Source: Euryodendron excelsum (Eukaryota; Streptophyta; Magnoliopsida; Ericales; Pentaphylacaceae). From it: 64,000 nucleotides of DNA. Shown here one piece after another: positions 56,512-64,000 of the stretch (the first letter of the stretch is position 1; every line of letters begins with the position of its first letter). The notes under the pieces are model-generated. The model was not told the origin of the DNA. It ran no database searches and saw only the letters and a list, made by a program, of their open reading frames with translations. The stretch lies in contig CM065387.1 of assembly GCA_033060915.1 (NCBI GenBank), positions 28,202,001 to 28,266,000 on the forward strand. Reading direction: 5' to 3'. The position numbers and the translations under genes were made by a program.

Positions 56512-59500
56512 TGTAAGCACCCCATTTTTGACCACCCGGCGGTCTCCATTCTGTCCAGACTTGTGTTCAGGTTATTATGGGCATATTTCAATCCAAATTA
56601 ACTTTCTAAGTCTAATCCCGTCAATTCGTCGCTTCTCGGGCTCCAAAATGCCCCTGGAGGCATCGTCCTTTCCAATTCCAACAGGCGCGTCTTTCCAAAG
56701 ATGGTAAGTCCCCTTTCCAAATCCAAATCAGGCGCGTCTTTCTGAAGACGGTAAATCCCCTTTCCAAATCCAAATCAGGCGCGTCTTTCTGAAGATGGAA
56801 AATCCTCTTTCCAAATCCAAATCAGGGGCATCTTTGCGAAGACAGTAAGTCCCCTTTCTAATTCCAAATTAAGCGTGCCTTTTCGAAGACGGTAAGTCCC
56901 TTTTCCAATTCCAAATCAGGCACATCTTTTCGAAGACAATAAGTCCCTTTTCCAAGTCCAATTCAATATTCCAATCCCTCTCTTGAGACAGTTGATTCCT
57001 CCAGACGGTCTGGCACTTTTTCTGAAGAAAATCTCTTTGGAACAGTAAGTCCCTTTAAACCTGTCGACCGAGACAAGACCCCAAGTCCCCTAGATGGTAG
57101 AACGGTCCACATTTGGTGCCTGCTAGCCCGCCAATGCAGAAATGTCCATTTAGGCACGCCTTTCGAGAAAGTTGATTCTCAGGCGCTAAGTCCCTTTAGT
57201 AGCTTCCTGAGATCGGGCAGTCTCGGGAATGATCATGAACCATTAGAGTAGTGGAAATACTCGCAAACATCACGACCGTCAGAGTAGCGGTAATACTAGT
57301 AAACAGGTCAATATAGGGAATTGCCAAGAAACCCCTGTATCACGCGACCGCCGTAAGAGTGGCGGAAACACTCAAAACCCAAGTCAACACCAGTGCCTGC
57401 TAGCCCACTTTGGTGAAAAATGACCAAAGTGCCCTTAGGCCCATTTTTTGGCACGTTTCTCGAGAGCACACTTAAGTTCACAGAATGGTAAGTCCACCCT
57501 TCCAATATTGTCCCAGCGATGATCCGGCATGATTAGTTGCCTTCCAGTTAGTTTTGGGTCAATTTCGAGACTTTTCAGTCAAGATGACCATTTTGCCCCT
57601 AGGCATTCAAATGCCCTGGGAACCACACCAGCCCTGGGTATCAAACCGGTAACCTCCCGAGAATGCTTCCTATAGTATTCTCAACCTTCCTATAGTATTC
57701 ACAACCCCAATTTGCATTGTGCATATCATTATCTTGCATTCTTCCAAAAGTCGTTTTCAAAACATGCATTAAACTTGTTTTCAAAATTTCATCAAAATCT
57801 CCTTTTTCAAAATTTGTTTTCAAAATCACAATCCTAGGGTGATTCTAGCCTTTCCATGGCTAGGGTTACTTTAGGAAAGTGTTACATTTAAAGTGACTTT
57901 CATGGTCCATATTTTCAAATCTTGTTATTTTCAAAACCACTATCCTAAAGTGGTTCTAGCCCTCTTATGGTTATAATTGCTTTAGGAAAGTGAGACGTTT
58001 TCATACTTTCAAAAAAAAGAAAAAACTCTATTTTCAAAAATCTCTCTTTCTAGAACCCTCTTTTTCAATAAGCTTTCCAAAAATTCTCCTTTCCAAAATT
58101 ATTTTTTTCTAAAAACTCCCTCCAAAAATCTATTTTTCAAAGCTCCCTTTTTAAATTCCTTTCCAAAATACTCTCCTCAAAATTCACTTTTCTAAAAACG
58201 CCCCCCCAAAATCTCTTTCCTAAAAAAACTCCCTCCAACAATCTCCTTCCGAAAATCTTTCTAAAAACTCTCTTTCTAAAATCTTCCTTCTAGAAACTCC
58301 TCTCTAGGATTTCCTTCCTAAAAATTTTCGTTTCCAGAAACACACTTTCCAAAAATCCCTTTCCAAGCCCTAGAACTCACAATTAGGGCCCTAGAACTCA
58401 GGTTTCCAAAATCTCCCTTTTCACATCCAAACTATACATATTTCCAAAACCTATTTTCTATGTCAAAACTATAGTCTTCCAAGTCTAGGTTTTCTAAAAC
58501 TTCCTCTTCCAAATCCTTGTCAAATCAAATCTTCCCTTTAGGAAACTAAATCCAATCTCCCGTTTAGGAAACTAGATCCAATCCTCCATTTTTGGAAACA
58601 AAATCAAACCTTCTTTTTTAGAAACAAAATCCAATCCCTTGTTTTAGGAAATAGGAATCTTAACTCTTCCTAGTCTAAATCTCTCCTAATTCAAATTCTT
58701 CCTAATCTTCTACTTTCCTAAATCTTAACTTCCCAAAACTTGAACATAAAAATCTTTCCTAAATTTTAAAACTCAACTTCTACATCTTTCCTAATTCAAC
58801 CCTTTCCTAATTCTACTCCTTTTCAAATCTTAACTTTCCAAATCAAAGTTTCCAAATCATTCTTAAACTCAAACCTTTCCTAATCTCACGATTTTCTAAA
58901 ACTCAAAACTCTAAAAGTTTCTAAATCCTAAACTTTCTAAATTTCAAATCTTTTCAAATCCAAAACTTTCTAAATTTGAAACTTTTTTAAGTTAAAGCTT
59001 TCCTAAATCGAAATTTTCCTAAAGTGATACCTTTCCTTTTTCAAAACTTTCTAAATTTGAAACTTTCTTAAGTTAAAACTTTTCTAAATTCAAAACTTTC
59101 TTAAGTTGAAGCTTTCTTAATTTAAACTTTTCTTAAACTAAACTTTTCCTAATTAAAAACATTTCTAAATTCAAAACTTTTCAACTTCAAAACTTTCATA
59201 ATTCATAACTTTCCTAAGTTGAAACTTTCCTAAATTGAAATCTTTCTTAAGTTGAAACTTTCCTATTTCGAAAACTTTCTTAAAATGACACTTTTCTAAT
59301 TTGAAACTTTCCTAATTCGAAACTTTCCTAAATCTAGTCTTTCCTAATCTTTCTAAGTCCAATGTTTGAGTCAAATCTTTTCTTAAAACTCTTCCAAGTC
59401 AAAGCTTTCTTAAGTCTCGAGTCTTTCCTAAAGCCTATCTTTCCTAAGTCTAGGCTTTCCAAAACTCTATATTTCTAAATCAAAGTCTAATCTTTTCAAT

Positions 59501-60425
59501 TTCAAATTCCCAAATTCCAAATTCCAATCTCCTATTCTAAGTTCAAATCAAATCCTTTTTTCCAATCAAAATCTCTTTATTCCAATCCAACCTTTTATTT
59601 TCAATCGGACTCTAGTCCGAACTACAACTAACTTGATCCCTCCAAAATGATACGTAGGCAACCCTCATGGGTGCGATCACAACATTTTTCAAGTTTCTAT
59701 TTCCACAAAATCTTTCCAAATCTCCAATCTATTTTCAAACTTCCAATTTCAAATTTCTATTTCCAAATCTCTATTTTCAATTTCCAAAACCTTCTTTCCA
59801 AATTCAAACTTCTATGTCTTCATTTTCAAATCAAATCAATTTCTTTCCAAATCTATTTTTCAATTCTCTTTTCTTGCACTTGCATATCATACATCATGTT
59901 AGTTTCTCTTCAAAAATTCTTTTCTAAAGTGGATAGGATTGAACAGTAGTTAGTTGAAAACTCTCATAAGTAAATCTAGGGTAAATAGACATGTAGATAC
60001 CGAAAGGGCGAGGTAGGGTGATGGCTTAGTGCATCTTCCCTGCATGTAACCAACCTCTGAACATAGAATTACTGTTTTCATAGACCAAAACGGAGTTATT
60101 TTCAAAAAAGGGCTTACGTATTTTCTAAAGGTTGCCAAACAACCTGTTTTATTAAAAACCCTCTCTTGAGGAGATATTTTCAAAATCGTTTTCCAAAACC
60201 CTAAGTGTAGTTTTCGGATTATGCTTAGTTTTTAGGTGATCTAACTCACCTTAATCAAGTTAGGTGGCGACTCCAAATCTTTTCTAAAAGCCCTTTATTC
60301 AAATCTATTTGCAATTTAAACCTAGTCGCACTAATTCTTCTAGGAGGGTGAGTTCTAATGAGAGAGTACAGTGTTTTTCCCGCTTGTGTGTTTATTCCTC
60401 GAGTGTGAAAAATTTGGGCATGACA
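56512..60425 (+). repeat. 3' LTR of host element H, 3914 bp, promoter deleted
   Basis: Begins TGTAAGCACCCC after the polypurine tract and ends GGGCATGACA. It has six CGTCTT-type hairpin units (about 56690-56940, period near 48 bp) and a single intact anchor of the 157-bp repeat (57588). Near 57695 the sequence jumps from the repeat into the R region (CACAACCCCAATTTGC), so about 1.3 kb with TATA box and splice donor is missing. It is more divergent than the other complete copies. Confidence 0.87.
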
Positions 60426-61452
60426 GCGGACCCACTAGGTCCACTATAGGCAAGATCACCAAAATGCCCATGTTGCATTAACTAGTCCAATCCAAACCGA
60501 CACATCTTCGATAAGACGATGAGCCTATTCATATCCAAAATCAAACTCATTTGTCCCGTCATTCAAGAAAGTTGATCCCTCATTAACGGTAAGACCATCC
60601 AATCCAGAACAACATGATCATTAAGAAATTTTATTCCTTGGATTGGTAAAACCCCTTTCACACTCATCTCTGGAAAGTACCCAAGTCCCCGAGATGGAAG
60701 AGCGATTCACTTTTGATGCTTGCTAGCTCGACAATATAGAATGTCTACTAATTCGGCACGTTCTTTGAGAAAGCATAACCCCCTTAAGCACGAAAGACCG
60801 TCCAAGCCCGGCACGTTCTTTGAGAAAGTATAAATCTCTCAAGAACAGAAGACCGTCCCAGTCTAGCACGACCTTCGAGAAAATTTATCCCTTAAGGTGG
60901 TAAGACCCTTTCAAGCCTGTCCACTGAGAAAGTACCAATTCTTTGTAAAGAAGTCCAAACCAGATCTAAACCAGTCAGCACCGGCGCCTGCTAGCCCATT
61001 CTGGTGAAAAATGGCCATTTCTACCCCCAATGCTGTCCCTAGACAGTCCTTGGAATGGTAAGACAGGTTCCTTAAGAAAGTGCAAAGTCCTCGGAATAGT
61101 AAGACCACCTTCCAGAGCTATCCCTAGACAGTCTGGCATGTTTAGTGCCATCCAATCAACCCCAGTCCTTTCCCGGAGGTTCCTTGATCAAAACGACCGC
61201 TTTGGCCCTAGGCATCCAAATGCCCTAGGAAACCACACTTGCTCTACGTATCAAATAGGCAATGCTCCAGTCAACTCTGGTCAACCCTAGTCAACTCGGT
61301 CAACCCCAGTCAATCTTAGTTAACCCTAGAACTATCGGGACAAGATGACTGACATTCGGTCACTCTCTTTAGTCGTACTATCTCTAGGAATCAAACCAGC
61401 AACCTCCGGGACACTTTCCAAAGTATTCCTTTCTATTTATAGGTGGCCCCTG
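60426..61452 (+). repeat. Older LTR fragment, target of host element H
   Basis: Its first bases (GCGGACCCACTAGG, then GACCAAAATGCCC-like text) align with the LTR interior about 130 bp after an LTR start. It continues with hairpin-like units (GGCACGTTCTTTGAGAAAG near 60758 and 60817) and ends at a TATA-like CTATTTATAGG. It is cut at 61453 by the next LTR. Confidence 0.7.
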
Positions 61453-64000
61453 TGTAAGCACCCCATTTTTGCTCGGTCGGTAGTCTCCAGTCTGCCCAGA
61501 CTTGTATTCAAGTCAATATGGACATATTCTGAGTCAACTTAACTTTCCTAGTTTAATGCCGTCAATCAATAGCTTTGCGGGCCCTTTGGGTCCAAATAGA
61601 GGCAAAATGACCAAAATGCCCTTGGGGGCAATGTTCGATCCAATTCCAATGGGCACGTCTTTTCAAAGACGGTAAGTCCCCTTTCCAATTCCAAATCCAA
61701 TTCCAATTCCAATTCCAATTCCAATTAAATCCAGCACACTCGAGAGAGTTGATTCCTCAAGGCGGTAAGTCCATCCTGTTCGGCACTTTTCTGAAGAAAC
61801 TCTTCAGAACGGTAAGTCCCTTCAAACCTGTCGACCGGGACGAGACCCCAAGTCCCCGAGATTGTAGAACGGTTTACCTTTGGCGCTTGCTAGCACGCTA
61901 ATGAAGCAATGTCCATTTTAGCATGCCTTCCTAAAAAGTTAATTCCTCAAGCGTTAAGTCCACCTAGTAGCTTGATTGTGACCCGTTAGAGTAACGAAAA
62001 TACTCGTAAACATCGCAATCGTTATAGTAGCAGAAACACTCGCAAACAGGTCGATATAGGGAATTACCAGCAAACCCCTATATCATGGGACCACCGTCAG
62101 AGTGACGAAAATACTCAAAACTCAGGTCAACACCGATGCCTGCTACTCCCTTCGGGTGAAAAATGACCAAACTGCCCCTAGGACCATTTTCCGGCACATT
62201 TCTCAATATAGTACCTAAGTCCTCAAAATGGTAAGTCCACCCTTCCAAGATTGTCTTAAAGACAATCCAGCATGATTAGGTGCCTTCTAGTCAATTTTGG
62301 GCCAATTTCGAGACATTCCGCTCCAAATGACCATTTTGCTCCTAGGCATCCGAACGCCCCGGGAACCACACCGGCTTTGGGTATCAAACCGGTAACCTCC
62401 CGAGAATGCTTTTTATAGTATTTTTGACCTTCTATTATCTTTTCGAATCATTTCGAGTCAGTTCTGACAAACCTAATGCAAAATGACCATTTTGCCTTTG
62501 GTGGGCCGGTCTCCTTTTCCGACCACACTAGCTCTGGGTATCAAATCGGTAACCTCCTTGGACATTCTAAGTAATGTTTCCAAATCTCGAGTCTTCTTTT
62601 GGGACATTCCGAGTCCATCTGGGTAGGTTTCCTGTCCGATTGACCGTTGTTGCTCATCTTGTCATCATTTTTCAAGTCTACTACCCCCGAGACACTATTC
62701 TAAGGGTTCTCATCCCTTTCTGCCCTTTCGGGCCATTCCCGGCCCTTCAAATCATTCTCGAACCTTCCAGAGTCACTCTTAGTGAAGCCAGGCTAAAAAT
62801 TGCATGGTAATCACTAATATAGGCGCCCAAATCTTCTTAAGACACGTTGCTAACCGACCTTAAAACTTTCCTAAGTGGCTGGCGCCACTAGTAGTGGTGC
62901 TAAGGTAGAAGGAATTTTTGCATAGCACCATTGCAACAGGTGTCAGGTCATTCCTCCGTCTATAAATACAGAGCCTCTTCTAGCGTAAAAAGGGTTCGCA
63001 AACTCAGTCTGAAAACCCTCCTCTTCCATACATAGAGCTCGTATCCTCCCTAAACCCTAGCCTTCTTTAGGTTCTCCAAAACCCTAGCCTCCATACACAA
63101 ACCCTAGCTCCTACACACTCATATACACTCAAACACTAGCCTCTAAAGCCTCCATTGAAGACTTAAAGTGTTGTAACCCGAAGCTCTCGAAGATCAAGAC
63201 GAAGACTGAAGCGAAGACCAAAGCAAACCTAGAAAAACAAAGTAAGCGAAACAAAGCAAATAAAAGAAGACGTAAGGTAGGCTTTCTTTTTACGTTTACG
63301 CATCTTCCCCCTCTCTCTTCTCTCTCAGAACCCACTTGATTTTTCTTCTATTTTAATCCCCCATCTTCTTCCCCCTCTTTCTTGCATGCTTAAAATAAGG
63401 GACTTCCTGGTCTATGTGTAGGATTAGGCTATTGAGAGTCACCGTGTCGGGGGCTTTCTCTTAGTCTAACTAGAGACCACGTGGGTTTGGCCCCCTTGAT
63501 TATGTGGTGAAGCCTTTAACCTTGTACGTTCACGACCCCAACTTGCATTGTGCATATCATGATCTTGCATTCCTCCAAAATTCATTTTCAAACTTGTTTT
63601 CAAAACTTGCATCAAAACCTTTTTCAAAACTTGCATAAATTTTATTCTTCAAAACTTGTTTTCAAAATCACAATCCTAAGGTGATTTTAGTCTTTCCATG
63701 GCCAGGGTTGCTTTAGGAAAGAGTTATATTTAAAGTGACCACCATGGTCCCTATTTTCAAATCATTGTTGCTTTCAAAACTACTATCTTAAAGTGGTTCT
63801 AACCTTCTTATGGTTAGAATCGCTTTAGGAAAGTGAGATATTTTTATAGACTTTCAAAAACTCTTTTCGAATCTCTCTTTCCAAAAATCTCTTCTCCAAT
63901 ATATTTTCTAAAAATTCTCTCCAATTTTCCTTCCAAAAGTGTTTTCTAAAAATTCCCTTTAAAAATTTATTTTCCAAAACATCTTTTTAAACTCATTTCC
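61453..64000 (+). repeat. Divergent LTR of the same family, runs off the window
   Basis: Starts TGTAAGCACCCC and is preceded by CCCTG (possible duplication). Anchors of the 157-bp repeat at 62328, 62485 and 62642; decayed GGCGCC repeats at 62879-62945; TATAAATA at 62961-62968; ATG-free leader to a donor-like GTAGG at 63277; CACGTG at 63478; then the start of the G-poor tract. A (TTCCAA)n run lies near 61690-61728. Whether it is a solo LTR or part of an element cannot be seen. Confidence 0.85.
62879..62968 (+). promoter_or_regulatory. Promoter of the rightmost LTR
   Basis: CTGGCGCCACT with AGTGGTGCT near 62880-62903 is a decayed form of the family palindrome; TATAAATA follows at 62961. Confidence 0.7.

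Larger units (their letters stand above)
13025..60425 (+). mobile_element. Host element H: older Ogre/Tat-like non-autonomous element, 5' part outside window, split by three insertions
   Basis: Its pieces are 13025-17863, 35960-36010 and 54760-60425. Read together they give a gag remnant (+), a non-coding middle, an antisense PMD gene (-), a PMD leader with intron, a polypurine tract (56498-56511) and a 3' LTR (56512-60425). The order and sequence match the young element at 36011-54759 in the opposite orientation. The pieces were joined through three target duplications: ACCTT (copia), GGAAA (Athila) and ACGCT (young element). No pol is present in the part seen. Confidence 0.88.

Overview
This window is plant nuclear DNA made almost entirely of LTR retrotransposons inserted into one another; I see no host gene. 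A Sirevirus-type Ty1/copia element, an Athila-type Ty3/gypsy element and a large-LTR Ogre/Tat-like Ty3/gypsy family, together with a plant mobile domain (PMD) protein and an Arg-tRNA primer site, point to an angiosperm, probably a eudicot with a large repeat-rich genome. The species cannot be named from this sequence.

Layout, left to right. (1) 1-13024, + strand: 3' part of a Sirevirus-type copia element: decayed pol, an accessory ORF, a run of polypurine tracts and the 3' LTR (11364-13024). A 5.47-kb solo LTR of the Ogre-like family (2919-8383, duplication ATGAG) sits between pol and the accessory ORF. (2) 13025-17863, 35960-36010 and 54760-60425 are pieces of one older + strand Ogre-like element, here called host element H: gag remnant, antisense PMD gene, polypurine tract and a deleted 3' LTR. 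The copia element landed in its gag. (3) 17864-35959, - strand: a complete Athila-type element in the PMD gene of H (duplication GGAAA), with a second solo Ogre-like LTR (17883-23194, duplication ATGTG) 19 bp inside its 3' LTR. (4) 36011-54759, - strand: a complete young Ogre-like non-autonomous element, here called Y (duplication ACGCT), also in the PMD gene of H, 41 bp from the Athila insertion. It has 5.4-kb LTRs, an Arg-tRNA primer site, a gag remnant, no pol, and a convergent PMD gene with introns. (5) 60426-64000: two more, older and divergent, LTRs of the same family. The Ogre-like LTR family thus appears seven times.

The most interesting point is shared design. Each of the three unrelated lineages has its own short palindrome clustered in the LTR promoter region and repeated upstream of its accessory ORF: GAGTCGACTC (copia), CGATCGATCG (Athila), and GGCGCCACT with its inverted copy (Ogre-like). 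In element Y both convergent genes (LTR to gag, and PMD) also appear to have an ATG-free first exon, a long first intron and a splice acceptor just before the start codon. The big LTR further holds a tandem repeat of about 157 bp, hairpin minisatellites whose stems co-vary, a transcribed stretch of about 2 kb with almost no G, and a U5 copy of the primer-site core. Most coding regions are broken. All statements about age, splicing and regulation are inferences from sequence read by eye.
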